Shown here in pieces: positions 22,754 to 31,316 of a DNA stretch of 31,722 bases. A model generated the notes under the pieces. That model was not told where the DNA came from. It searched no databases and was given only the letters and a program-made list of their open reading frames with translations. The position numbers and the translations under genes are program-made. Source of the DNA: JBDNJM01 sp041687755 (GTDB lineage Bacteria > Planctomycetota > UBA1135 > GCA-002686595); NCBI GenBank assembly GCA_041687755.1, contig JBDNJM010000131.1, positions 1-31,722 on the forward strand. The letters run 5' to 3'. The stretch's first letter is position 1; each line of letters starts with the position of its first letter.

Positions 22754-23001
22754 GGGCCAGGCGGCGGCTCTGGGCTGGGGCTAGGAGAGGGGCAGACCGG
22801 TCAGGGCCCTATCCAAGAGCCTGTCCAGGGCCCTGCGGCATGGGGCGGAGCCCGAACAGCAGCGCGCTGCCGAGACGAGGGCGCTCAAGTACCGCGGCCG
22901 GAGCCGGGGCCTCGGCGGGGAGATCATAGGACTGCGGCGGGGCCGGGGCGGCCCCTCTGAGGCGGCCCCCCGGAGCGGGCCCCGAGACCAGGACCTGAGA
23001 G

Positions 23002-24705
23002 TCAGGCGCCGGCGGTCTTCAGGCGCTCGCGCTCCGCCTCGATCACGGCGTCCTCGATCTTCGGGAACAGGCCCTCGATCTCGCCGAGCGGTCCGTCCTC
23101 GAGGCAGCGCCAGGCGCCGGCCTGGGGCACGCCCGGCCAGCCGGCCGCGGCCACTTCTCCTCGGCCACCGACCATCTGCCAGAGCTGCTGGGCCTTGTGC
23201 GGCATGAACGGCACCATCCAGCGCGCGATGAGCGCGATCCACTCGGAGGCGGTCCGCAGCACGGACGCGCAGCGCTCAAGGTCCGTCTTGCGCAGGCCCC
23301 AGGGCGCGGTCTGATCAATGAAGCGGTTCGCGACGGCGGCGTTGGCCAGCAGCTGTTCGGTAGCTTTTCGGAAGCGGTAGTTCAGCACGTGTTCGGCGGG
23401 ATCGCCGATCTCGCCGAGTCCCCCGATCAGAAGCGCATCGAGCTCCGCTTCGTGCTCGGGATGCAGCGGCGGCAGCTGACCGTCGAAGTGCTTGTCCGAG
23501 AAGCGCAGCACCCGCGTGGCGAGGTTGCCGATCGTGTCGGCGAGGCCGGAGTTGACCGTCGCCTGGAAGCCCTCCCAGGTCCAGTCGCTGTCCGCGGTCT
23601 CGGGCGCGCTGGCGAGCATGTGGAAGCGCGCAGTCTCGGTGTCGAACTGCTGCTCGAAGCGCTCGAGATCGATGCTCCAGCCGGCAGAGGTCGAGAACTT
23701 GTTGCCCTCGAGGTTGTAGAACTCCATCGCAGGGACGGCGCTGGGCATCACGTAGCCGTCCTGCTGACCCCAGAGCATGCCCGGGAAAATCAGGCAGTGG
23801 AACGGGATGTTGTCCTTGCCGATGAAGTGCACCAGTTGGGTGTCGCTCGAGCACCACCAGTCGCGCCAACCCTCGGGGTCGCCGTTCGCTGCGCACCATT
23901 CGGCGGTGATCGAGACGTAGCCGATGGGGGCGTCGAACCAGACGTACAGCACCTTGCCCTCGCTGTCGGGCGCGACGTCCTCCGGAAGGGGGACGCCCCA
24001 GGCCATGTCGCGCGTCATCGCGCGGGCCGGCACGTCCTTCAACAGACCTTCGAGGAAGGCCTTCACGTTGGCCTTCCAGGGCTGGTCGCCGATCCACTTC
24101 GCGAGGTGGTCCTCGCGCAGCTTGGGGAGATCCAGGTACCAGTGCTTGGTGGAGCGCTTGACGAGCGTGCTGCCGTCGAGCTTCGAGCGCGGATCACCCA
24201 GGTCCAGGGCGTCGAGCCACGATCCGCAGCGCGGGCACTCGTCCCCGCGGGCTTCCTCGAACTCGCAGTTGGGGCAGCGGCCGGTGACGTAGCGATCGGC
24301 CAGGAAGCGTCCGCCGGACTCGCTGTAGAGCTGCTCCGACTCGCGCTCGAAGAAGTACCCGTTGGCGACCAGGCGGCGGAAGAAGGACTGGACGAACTCG
24401 GTGTGGCGAGGGCTCACGCTGGTGCCCGACCACTGGTCGAAGGCGATTCCGAAGGCGTCGAAGGTGCGCTTGGCGGCATCGCGCCAGCCGGCGGCGTACT
24501 CGCCCGGCGGCGTGCCGGCGGCCTCGGCCCCGAGAGTGATGGCCACCCCGTGCTCGTCGGCCCCGCAGACGAACAGGGCCTCCTCGCCGCGCATCCGCAG
24601 CGTCCGCACGTAGACGTCGGCCGGCAGGTAGGCGCCGATGAGGTGTCCGAAGTGGATCGGCCCGTTTGCGTAGGGCAGGGCGCTGGTGACGAGGTGGCGG
24701 GTCAT
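23002..24705 (-). CDS. metG: Methionyl-tRNA synthetase
   Basis: This 567-residue class I synthetase charges tRNA-Met. The HIGH motif is HFGH (18-21), with the preceding SALPYANGPIH typical of MetG. A zinc knuckle CPNCEF...CPRCGSW is near residues 143-162. The KMSKS loop is NKFSTSAG near residue 335, so the second Lys is Thr; KFSTS-type loops occur in other MetG proteins. The end lacks the C-terminal tRNA-binding (EMAP-like) domain of longer MetG enzymes and stops after the anticodon-binding helical domain. ATG at 24705 matches the family N terminus (TRHLVTSALPYANG). A weak TAGGAT lies 6 nt upstream of the start. The gene stands alone, divergent from the acyl-CoA dehydrogenase. Confidence 0.96.
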   Translation of the reverse strand: MTRHLVTSALPYANGPIHFGHLIGAYLPADVYVRTLRMRGEEALFVCGADEHGVAITLGAEAAGTPPGEYAAGWRDAAKRTFDAFGIAFDQWSGTSVSPRHTEFVQSFFRRLVANGYFFERESEQLYSESGGRFLADRYVTGRCPNCEFEEARGDECPRCGSWLDALDLGDPRSKLDGSTLVKRSTKHWYLDLPKLREDHLAKWIGDQPWKANVKAFLEGLLKDVPARAMTRDMAWGVPLPEDVAPDSEGKVLYVWFDAPIGYVSITAEWCAANGDPEGWRDWWCSSDTQLVHFIGKDNIPFHCLIFPGMLWGQQDGYVMPSAVPAMEFYNLEGNKFSTSAGWSIDLERFEQQFDTETARFHMLASAPETADSDWTWEGFQATVNSGLADTIGNLATRVLRFSDKHFDGQLPPLHPEHEAELDALLIGGLGEIGDPAEHVLNYRFRKATEQLLANAAVANRFIDQTAPWGLRKTDLERCASVLRTASEWIALIARWMVPFMPHKAQQLWQMVGGRGEVAAAGWPGVPQAGAWRCLEDGPLGEIEGLFPKIEDAVIEAERERLKTAGA

Positions 24706-25130
24706 GGCGGGATCCTAGCTCGGATTATTCACCAGGCTGTGTCGAGGTTGGTTTCAACTTCGCCAGTGGGCGACCTCTGGGCTCGCGGCCCCGGATACGA
24801 ACCCCTTGTGGGTCGTCTCCGGTGGCCGCGCGCCAACGAGTCGCCCACTAGGGAGGAGGTTCCCAGCGCAGCCGATTGGGTGCGAACTCGATGCAGCCTG
24901 GTGAAGGGTGCGGGCTGGCCCGGGGGCCCGGTACCCGAGGCCGCGCGTCGAGGTCTCGGTCGATCCAGTTCCAGGCGCGCCGGCTCTCGAGCCCTCAGCG
25001 GGTCTTGATCCGGCATTCCTGTGCTATAAGAAAGGGTTGAACACAGGCCTAAAAGGCCCGTCCGGACGGTACCGGGCGGCCTGCCCCACGGCCCCAGATC
25101 GCGCCCCTCGGCGCCCTCGAATACCTCCCT
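24706..25130. other. Divergent intergenic region upstream of metG and gcdH
   Basis: Promoters for both genes should be here, as the two genes diverge. TATAAG at 25025-25030 is a clear -10-like site for the plus strand, with TTGATC only 14 nt before it, so the -35 assignment is poor. On the minus strand TAGGAT (24712-24717) sits 6 nt from the metG start. No gene or RNA was recognised. Confidence 0.45.
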
Positions 25131-26300
25131 ATGCAGCCTTTCAAGAGCCTGGACTTCCTCAAACTCGACGCCGAGTTTTCCGAAGACGAACTGATGGTGC
25201 GCGACGCCTGCCGCACCTGGGTCAGCGAGCGCTTCCTGCCCGTGATCATGGAGCACTTCGAGGCGGGCACGTTCCCGAGCGAGCTCACGCCGGAGCTGGC
25301 GGAGCTCGGCGTGTTCGGGCCCACGATTCCCGAGGAGTACGGCGGAGCCGGCATGAGCAGCGTCGCCTACGGCCTGATTTGTCAGGAACTCGAGCGCGGC
25401 GACTCCGGTCTGCGCTCGTTCGTGTCGGTCCAGGGCAGCCTCGTCATGTACCCGATCCACGCCTTCGGCTCCGAGGAGCAGAAGCGCGAGTGGCTACCGC
25501 AGCTCGCCGCGGGCAAGGCGATCGGTTGCTTCGGGCTGACGGAGCCGGATGCCGGCTCCAACCCCGGCGGCATGCTGACCAACGCCAAGCGGGACGGCGA
25601 CGACTGGATTCTCAACGGCCGCAAGATGTGGATCACGAACGGCACCGTCAGCGATGTCGCCATCGTGTGGGCCCAGACCGAAGACGGCATCCGCGGCTTC
25701 TGCATTCCGACGAACCTCAAGGGCTTCACGGCGCCTGAGCAGAAGCACAAGTGGAGCCTGCGTGCCTCGATCACCTCTGAGCTGGTGCTCGACGACGTGC
25801 GCGTGCCGGACTCGATGCGCATGCCCGGGACCAAGAGCCTGCGCAACCCGCTCATGTGCCTGACCCAGGCGCGCTACGGGATCTGCTGGGGCTCTGTGGG
25901 CGCGGCCCTCTCGGTTTATGACGAGGTGCTCAACTACGTGAAGGAGCGCGAGGTCTTCGAGAAGCCGCTCGCGGCCTACCAGATCCCGCAGATGAAGCTC
26001 GCCGAGATGGCCACCCAGATCACGGTAGGGCAGATGATGTCCCTGCGACTGGGCCGCCTGAAGGACTCGGGCGAGATGACGCCGGAGATGGTCAACATGT
26101 GCAAGCGCAACAACGTGCACATGGCCCTGACCCAGGCCCGCGTCGGCCGCGACATGCTGGGCGCCAACGGCATCAGCCTCGAGTACCAGACCGGTCGCCA
26201 CATGTGCAACTTGGAGTCGGTCTACACGTACGAGGGCACGCACGACATCCACACCCTCGCCCTGGGCCACGCGCTGACGGGCATCCCTGCCTACCGGTGA
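25131..26300 (+). CDS. gcdH: Glutaryl-CoA dehydrogenase-like acyl-CoA dehydrogenase
   Basis: This is a 389-residue FAD flavoenzyme. Closest resemblance by recall is to glutaryl-CoA dehydrogenase, which oxidises and decarboxylates glutaryl-CoA to crotonyl-CoA in lysine and tryptophan degradation. Seen are RGDSGLRS (substrate-side Arg region), GCFGLTEPDAGSNP, KMWITNG, KWSLRASITSELVLDDVRVP, NARYGI-like QARYGICWGS, RLGRLKD, KRNNV and RDMLGANGIS. The catalytic base is in YTYEGTHDIH, Glu near residue 367. All regions match the GCDH pattern, which favours this subfamily over short-chain dehydrogenases. Length is normal for mature GCDH. ATG at 25131 precedes the family start directly. Electrons would pass to an electron-transfer flavoprotein, not seen here. 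A hairpin terminator follows at 26421. Confidence 0.9.
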   Translation: MQPFKSLDFLKLDAEFSEDELMVRDACRTWVSERFLPVIMEHFEAGTFPSELTPELAELGVFGPTIPEEYGGAGMSSVAYGLICQELERGDSGLRSFVSVQGSLVMYPIHAFGSEEQKREWLPQLAAGKAIGCFGLTEPDAGSNPGGMLTNAKRDGDDWILNGRKMWITNGTVSDVAIVWAQTEDGIRGFCIPTNLKGFTAPEQKHKWSLRASITSELVLDDVRVPDSMRMPGTKSLRNPLMCLTQARYGICWGSVGAALSVYDEVLNYVKEREVFEKPLAAYQIPQMKLAEMATQITVGQMMSLRLGRLKDSGEMTPEMVNMCKRNNVHMALTQARVGRDMLGANGISLEYQTGRHMCNLESVYTYEGTHDIHTLALGHALTGIPAYR

Positions 26301-26323
26301 GCGACGCCTGAGACTAGCGCTGC

Positions 26324-26340
26324 CCGAGCAAGGTGCTCGG
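26324..26340 (+). terminator. Small hairpin after gcdH
   Basis: CCGAGCA and TGCTCGG pair (7 bp, 3-nt loop), followed by TTGCTCC. It is the first structure downstream of gcdH and may cooperate with the larger hairpin at 26421-26450. Confidence 0.4.
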
Positions 26341-26420
26341 TTGCTCCGTGGGCCAGCTCGGTCCCTGGTCGGCTCAGCGACCCTACTGGGGGTACCTGAC
26401 GCGCGGCACCTGACGCTAAG

Positions 26421-26450
26421 GGCCCCGTCCGGCTTCTGCCGGGCGGGGCC
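26421..26450 (+). terminator. Hairpin terminator after gcdH
   Basis: GGCCCCGTCCGGC and GCCGGGCGGGGCC pair over 13 bp with one wobble around the loop TTCT. A short T-poor tail (GCTTGCG) follows. Together with the smaller hairpin at 26324 it separates gcdH from the sigma-factor gene. Confidence 0.7.
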
Positions 26451-26530
26451 GCTTGCGTCGACGAGCCTCGCGGGAGGGGCTCAGCGCCCCTCGGGCTCCC
26501 GCGCGTGGGGACGGTACGGCCAGCGCGGGC

Positions 26531-26536
26531 TATGCT
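26531..26536 (+). promoter_or_regulatory. -10-like box close to the sigma-factor start
   Basis: TATGCT lies 10 nt before ATG 26547, in a region with no Shine-Dalgarno. If used, the transcript would be nearly leaderless. No matching -35 was found at 17 nt, so this could also be recognised by an alternative sigma factor. Confidence 0.25.
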
Positions 26537-26546
26537 AAGTCCACCC

Positions 26547-27206
26547 ATGGCCAGCGAAAATGAGGAACCCGAGGGCGACGAGCCGCTGCCGGCGGAGACG
26601 CTCGAGCTGGTGCAGCGGGCCCAGGGCGGGGACGGGCCGGCGCTCGAAGCGCTGCTGGAGCGCTACCAGGGATCCGTGCGCGGGCTGGTGCGCAAGCGGC
26701 TGGGCAATGAGCTGCGGCGCGAGCTGGACTCGGGCGACCTCGTGCAGGAGGCGATGGTGGAGGTTCTGGAGGGGCTCGGGCGCTTCCGTCCGGACGAGGG
26801 CGAGCGGGCCTTCGTGCGCTGGTTGTCGGTGCTGGTCGAGAACCGGCTGCGCGAGCTGGCGCGCTACCACCGCGCGGGCAAGCGCGACCACGCCAAGCGC
26901 GTGCCGCTGGAGCGCAAGGATCCTGACAGCCCCGCGATCGATCCGACCTGGGACGGCGAGACGCCGAGCCAGGAGGCCAGCGAGAACGAGGCGCGGGTGC
27001 TTTACGAGCAAGCGCTGCAGCGCCTGCCCGCGGGGCAGGCGGCCGTGCTGCGCCTGCGCAACACCGGAGCGTCCTGGGGGGCGATCGCGGAGCAGCTCGG
27101 TGCGGCCAGCGCCGACGCGGCCCGGATGGCCCACAGCCGCGCCAAGGTGGCGTTGATCAAGGCTCTGTCGGGGGCGGCGGGGAAGGGGCCGGAGGAACCG
27201 CGTTGA
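26547..27206 (+). CDS. ECF-type RNA polymerase sigma factor
   Basis: This 219-residue protein has the two core regions of group 4 sigma factors and little between them. Region 2 (about 20-110) carries ALEALLERYQGSVRGLV, the DSGDLVQEAM helix and FRPDEGERAFVRWLSVLVENRLREL. Region 4 (about 150-210) has an LPAGQAAVLRLRNTGASWGAIAEQLG helix-turn-helix. The family resembles the planctomycete ECF sigma factors that sit beside Ser/Thr kinases; I did not identify an anti-sigma factor. ATG at 26547 is preferred (MASENEEPEG) over the open extension. Its stop overlaps the kinase start, so the two are one operon, and the kinase probably regulates or is regulated by the sigma factor. Confidence 0.9.
   Translation: MASENEEPEGDEPLPAETLELVQRAQGGDGPALEALLERYQGSVRGLVRKRLGNELRRELDSGDLVQEAMVEVLEGLGRFRPDEGERAFVRWLSVLVENRLRELARYHRAGKRDHAKRVPLERKDPDSPAIDPTWDGETPSQEASENEARVLYEQALQRLPAGQAAVLRLRNTGASWGAIAEQLGAASADAARMAHSRAKVALIKALSGAAGKGPEEPR
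27191..27205 (+). promoter_or_regulatory. Ribosome binding site setting the kinase TTG start
   Basis: GGAGG (27191-27195) lies 7 nt before TTG 27203-27205, which shares bases with the sigma-factor TGA (27204-27206). The frame is open from there and the protein begins with the expected low-complexity leader, so TTG is the likely start by termination-reinitiation. Confidence 0.7.
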
Positions 27207-29680
27207 GCGATTCGGTGGATCCGCCCGGCGGCGGAGCGTCGAGCACAGGGTCGGAGACTTCGGCCGAGCGGTCCGAGGAGCTGTTCGCCCGCTGGCTGGA
27301 CCGGATCGAGAGCGGCGACCCGCTGGAATTTGAGAGCTTGGTCGGGCAGCACCCCGCCGATGCCGAGGAGCTGCGCGTGCTGCACGCCATGTGGTCGCGG
27401 TTCGAGTCGATCGCTTCCGAGCTGACGGGTGTACCGAGCACGGACGATGCGCGGCCGCCTGACCACCCGCGCTACCGGGTCGAGCGGCGGCTGGCCGGCG
27501 GCGGGATGGGCGTGATCTACGAGGTGCTCGACGCCCAGCTGGGGCGGCGGCTCGCCATGAAGGTGCTGCGGGTCAGCGCGGATCAGGGCACGGCGAAGCG
27601 GCGACGCTCGCGGTTCGTCGACGAGGCGCGGGTCGTGGGTCAGCTCGAGCACCCCGGGATCGTGCCGATCCACGAGCTCGGCGAGGACGCGGGCGGCAAC
27701 GCGTGGTTCACCATGCGCCTGGTCCAGGGCCGAACCCTGTCCGAGATTCTGGAGTCGGTGGCTGCGGGCGAGGCGAAGTGGACCCTGGCGCGCGCCTTGG
27801 GCGTGCTGCGCCGTGTATGTGACACGATGGCCTACGCCCACTCGCGCGACGTGATCCACCGCGACCTGAAGCCGGCGAACGTGATGGTGGGGCCCTTCGG
27901 CGAGACGTACGTGATGGATTGGGGCCTGGCGCGTATTGGGCCGGATTCGGTGGGCAGGGATGCCGAAGCGGGCGCTCCCACGGGTGCGCCCGGGCCGGAC
28001 GACCCGGGCTTGCCGGGACGGACGCTCGACGGAGACGTGCTCGGCACGCCGGCCTACATGTCGCCCGAGCAGGCGCGCGGGGACCTGGCGACGGTTGGGG
28101 TCGCGACGGACGTGTACGCGGTGGGGGCGATGCTCCACCACCTGTGCGGCGGCAGGGCGCCCTTCGATGAGGCGAACTCTGCGGCGGAGCAGCTGATTGC
28201 TCTTCGCGCCGGTGCGCCGCGGCGACTGGATCCGGGCTCGGCGCCGGCGGAGCTCATCGCGATCGCGGAGCGCGCGATGCGGCGGGACGTGGCGGGCCGT
28301 TACGCGGGGATGCACGAGCTGTCGGCGGACCTCGACGCGTACCTCGAGGGTCGTGTGGTCTGGGCGTACGAGGGCGGCGCGTGGCCCGAGTTGAAGAAGT
28401 GGGTGACGCGCAACCGGACCCTGAGCGCGTCGCTTGGCGCTGCCGCCGTCCTGAGCGCCGTCGCCGTGTTCGCCCTGTTGCGGACGGCCGTCGTGCGCAA
28501 CGCCGAGCAGGCCGTCACCCAGCGCTTTCGAGACCTGGAGCTGTTGGACGATTTGCGGCAGGACGCGCGCGTCACGCTCTGGCCGGCTCTTCCGGAGCAG
28601 TCTGCAACGATGCGAGCTTGGCTCGCGCGCGCGGCCGAGATCGAGGGGCGGCTAGAGGATCATCGCGCCGCAGCTGCGGAGCCGAAGCTCGACGCCTGGA
28701 CGGCCGACAAGTACGCCAAGCTGGTGGCCGAGATTGAGGCGTTCGTCGATGGGTCAGCCAGCGAGGGCGATCGCGCCGACGTGGAGCAGCGGCTGGACCG
28801 CGCTGGGAGCCTCGAGCAGCTCGCGAGGTCGGAGGCGGCCGGGCGAGCCTGGGCAGCGGCGGCGGAGTACGCGCCCGGGGTGCCGCGCGCTGTGGACCTG
28901 TTCCCGCTGGGGCTGGACCCTGGCTCCGGGCGGCCCGTCTTCGAGCACGTGCTCAGCGCTTCGGTCGAGCGCCTCGACGCGCTGGCGGCGGGCGAGGATC
29001 CCGGATGGGTGGGGCGCCCCGCGTCGGGTGAGGGCATGCAGCTGATCGCCCTGGAGCTGCAGCCGGGCGGAGCGGATCCCGTGCTGGTCTCGCGCTTTGA
29101 GCTGACGCGGGAGCAGTGGAGTCGCGTCAGCGCCGGCTCCAGTGCGGAGGGCGGGCAGCTACCCCGCGCGGACCTGAGCTGGCTCGAGGCCGCTGAGGGT
29201 GCCTGGCGCCTGGGGCTGTGCCTGCCGTCGGTCCTGGAGCTCACGGCGGGCCTGCTGGCCGGCGGCACGGACACCTATTGGTGGGGCGAGACCCTTGCCG
29301 AAGCGGAGGGCGCAGAACTTCTGAACTGGGCCGGGGAGGCCATCGTGCAGCTTCAGCCCGTTGGCCAGGGGCGTGCGAATCCGTTCGGCTTGCACGACAC
29401 CTACGGGGGCCTGACCGAGTGGGTGCGGGATCGCTGGGTGACGGACTTGCCGGAACACTACGAGCCCTCCGCGCCGGAGCGCAGCGGGCCTCTTCAGCTA
29501 GAAGAACTCGCACGTCGCACGCCGCGGCGCGCGACCTTCGGTGGGCACTATCTGTTCATGCCGAGCGACCTAGAGGCCTTCTTCGAGAGGCGGGTGCCAC
29601 TGTTCCTGGCCGATGCGAGCGAGCGGGCGCCCTACCGCGGGTTGCGCCCGGTGCGACCGGCGGTCCTGCCAGAGGACTGA
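27203..29680 (+). CDS. Transmembrane Ser/Thr kinase with C-terminal FGE/SUMF1-like domain
   Basis: This is an 825-residue Hanks-type kinase. A leader with a helical EELFARWLDRIESGDP region, common in planctomycete kinases, is followed by the kinase domain (about 90-385): LAGGGMGVIYE (97-107), catalytic Lys120 in AMKVL, HRDLKPANVMV (219-229), DWG replacing DFG (239-241), and SPEQ (287-290). Residues 408-428 form one transmembrane helix, so the rest is outside. Residues 640-820 resemble the formylglycine-generating-enzyme (SUMF1-like) fold, with EVT-like FELTREQW, LPSVLELT, NPFGLHDTYGGLTEWVRD and RATFGGHYLF. The aligned segment lacks an obvious Cys pair of active FGE, so it is probably a sensor or binding domain rather than an oxidase. 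The TTG start is within the sigma-factor stop, so both are co-expressed. Signal sensing outside the cell with cytoplasmic phosphorylation is the inferred model. Confidence 0.87.
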   Translation: MSDSVDPPGGGASSTGSETSAERSEELFARWLDRIESGDPLEFESLVGQHPADAEELRVLHAMWSRFESIASELTGVPSTDDARPPDHPRYRVERRLAGGGMGVIYEVLDAQLGRRLAMKVLRVSADQGTAKRRRSRFVDEARVVGQLEHPGIVPIHELGEDAGGNAWFTMRLVQGRTLSEILESVAAGEAKWTLARALGVLRRVCDTMAYAHSRDVIHRDLKPANVMVGPFGETYVMDWGLARIGPDSVGRDAEAGAPTGAPGPDDPGLPGRTLDGDVLGTPAYMSPEQARGDLATVGVATDVYAVGAMLHHLCGGRAPFDEANSAAEQLIALRAGAPRRLDPGSAPAELIAIAERAMRRDVAGRYAGMHELSADLDAYLEGRVVWAYEGGAWPELKKWVTRNRTLSASLGAAAVLSAVAVFALLRTAVVRNAEQAVTQRFRDLELLDDLRQDARVTLWPALPEQSATMRAWLARAAEIEGRLEDHRAAAAEPKLDAWTADKYAKLVAEIEAFVDGSASEGDRADVEQRLDRAGSLEQLARSEAAGRAWAAAAEYAPGVPRAVDLFPLGLDPGSGRPVFEHVLSASVERLDALAAGEDPGWVGRPASGEGMQLIALELQPGGADPVLVSRFELTREQWSRVSAGSSAEGGQLPRADLSWLEAAEGAWRLGLCLPSVLELTAGLLAGGTDTYWWGETLAEAEGAELLNWAGEAIVQLQPVGQGRANPFGLHDTYGGLTEWVRDRWVTDLPEHYEPSAPERSGPLQLEELARRTPRRATFGGHYLFMPSDLEAFFERRVPLFLADASERAPYRGLRPVRPAVLPED

Positions 29681-29684
29681 TCCG

Positions 29685-29707
29685 CTCACGCGCGCGAGAG
29701 GCGTGAG
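29685..29707. terminator. Hairpin between convergent kinase and Kelch genes
   Basis: CTCACGC (29685-29691) pairs with GCGTGAG (29701-29707), 7 bp with a 9-nt loop, within the 34-nt gap of two convergent genes. Likely a bidirectional terminator. Confidence 0.5.
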
Positions 29708-29714
29708 GGCGCCT

Positions 29715-31316
29715 TCAGAGCACCGATATCTCTTCGCCCGTGCGGTCCGGGTTGCTCGTCGAGGGGTTGGGCGGGTCGGCGCTGCCGGTGATCACCACGC
29801 GATCGCGGCTCACCAGGTAGGCCGCGCGGTGGCCCGGGCGGCTGGCGATCAGCGTGCCGATCGGGACCCAGGCTCCGGTGCCGTCCTGGCCCCAGATTTC
29901 GTCTCCGCCGACGGCCGGGATGGGCCGCACGGTGTCCGGGAACCCGCCGCCGTCGATCGTGTCGTCGGGGCAGCTCACGCGCACGTAGCGCGGGGCACCG
30001 CCAGCGCCCTCGACGCAGATCAGGATGAGTCGCAGGGACTGGCCGAGGTCGGGGGGAGCGATCGAGTAGGGCGACTGGGGCACGGTCGGGTCGAACTCGA
30101 AGGACACGGGCACCACGGGAGAGAGCTGTGGCCCGGTGCCGGTGCCGTTGTCGCTCAGCTCGCGACCGCCCGAGACCAGGGCACCGCCGCCGAGCTTGGC
30201 GACTTGGCCGTGGAAGGCGCGGTTGTCTGGGATCGGCAGCAGGTCGCTGAGCTGGGCGGTCTGGGGATTGAGGAGCTGGCTGCGGTCGCTGCTGCGGAAG
30301 CCCTGGCTCATCGGGTCGAGAACAAGACCGCCGGTGATCCAGATCGCCCCGGAGTCCAGCAGGGTCGCGGCCGCCCCGGCCGAAGGCGGGAGGTTGGTCT
30401 GGACCGGCGACCAGGCTTCGCCCAGGGGATCCCAGCGCTCCACGGGGAAGGCGAGCAGCGCGGGCTTCGAGACCGTGCCGAGGATGCTCCCGGGGAAACC
30501 GAGCGGATGGTCAGCCGAGTATGCGCCGCTGAAGCCGCCCAGGGCGAACACGGTGCCGTCGGGAAGCTTGATGGCGGAGAACTCGACCCGCGGACTGATC
30601 ATCGCTCCCGCGGACGTGACGATGCCCGCCGTGAAGTCGATCAGCTCGGACGTGTTCGTCGGTATGCCCGTGTCGTCCAGCCCTCCGATCACCAGGATGC
30701 GGCCGTCGTCGAGCAAGATCTGCTCGTGGCGAGAGCGCGCGCGCAGCAGCGTGAGCGGGGAGAGGCTGAACGTCTCCGTGCGCGGGTCGTAGGTCTCAAT
30801 CGTGTCCGTCGGGAGACCTCCACCGGGCGGCGTGCCGCCGGTTAACACGAGGCGCTCGCTCGGAAGCTGGGTCAGCCCGTGGTACTGGCGCGCGACATTC
30901 ATCTCACCGATCAGCAGCTCGGCGGTTGCGGTCTCGAGCAGCCGGAAGCGCAGGGAGTTGGAGACGTCCGTGAACAGGCATCCGGCGGTCGCATCGACCT
31001 CCAGGCTCGTCGCGTACAGGGGCAGGCCGACTAGGCCGGCCAGCACGGGCAGCGGCTTGACGTTCTGGCCGCTGCCGGTCGCGTCGAGGCTGATCGCGGC
31101 GATCTGGGGCAGGATCAGCCCGCCCACAGGCGCGACGCCGAGCCCGCAGGGCACGAGGGTCGGCCCGGCGTTCACGCCCGGAAGCAGCAGCGCCGTGCCG
31201 CCCGGTGTGCCCTCGACCTCGAAGATGACCTCCTTGCCGAGAGTGCCGACAGCAAAGTCCAGTTCGATGTCAGGTGCGGCGGGCAGGAGGGCAAGAAACA
31301 GGCTGGCGGTGATCAT
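29715..31316 (-). CDS. Secreted Kelch-repeat protein
   Basis: This 533-residue protein starts with a short hydrophobic stretch (about 2-14, ITASLFLALLPAA), a minimal signal peptide. Residues 20-125 contain a beta-rich region with a PLPVLAGLVGLPLYATSLEVD pattern reminiscent of a domain in secreted planctomycete proteins. Residues about 150-420 hold at least five Kelch repeats with the diagnostic double Gly: TGGTPPGGG (159-167), VIGGLDD (209-215), ALGGFSG (258-264), ITGGLVL (327-333) and VSGGREL (381-387), and aromatic residues in the following strands (ERWDPLGEAWSPV). They form a beta-propeller, as in galactose-oxidase-like surface proteins; no active-site Tyr/Cys pair was identified. The C-terminal 100 residues have further beta motifs. 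Probably an exported binding protein. ATG at 31316 has no clear Shine-Dalgarno. It converges on the kinase. Confidence 0.82.
   Translation of the reverse strand: MITASLFLALLPAAPDIELDFAVGTLGKEVIFEVEGTPGGTALLLPGVNAGPTLVPCGLGVAPVGGLILPQIAAISLDATGSGQNVKPLPVLAGLVGLPLYATSLEVDATAGCLFTDVSNSLRFRLLETATAELLIGEMNVARQYHGLTQLPSERLVLTGGTPPGGGLPTDTIETYDPRTETFSLSPLTLLRARSRHEQILLDDGRILVIGGLDDTGIPTNTSELIDFTAGIVTSAGAMISPRVEFSAIKLPDGTVFALGGFSGAYSADHPLGFPGSILGTVSKPALLAFPVERWDPLGEAWSPVQTNLPPSAGAAATLLDSGAIWITGGLVLDPMSQGFRSSDRSQLLNPQTAQLSDLLPIPDNRAFHGQVAKLGGGALVSGGRELSDNGTGTGPQLSPVVPVSFEFDPTVPQSPYSIAPPDLGQSLRLILICVEGAGGAPRYVRVSCPDDTIDGGGFPDTVRPIPAVGGDEIWGQDGTGAWVPIGTLIASRPGHRAAYLVSRDRVVITGSADPPNPSTSNPDRTGEEISVL

Noticed and set aside
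22781..23242. Minus-strand frame of 153 residues overlapping the metG end
   Set aside because: It overlaps metG in another frame and shows no motif or ribosome site.
25004..25030. Canonical sigma-70 promoter for the acyl-CoA dehydrogenase
   Set aside because: TATAAG is a good -10, but the only TTG-type -35 is 14 nt away, too close for a standard promoter. It is kept only as a weak mention in the intergenic entry.
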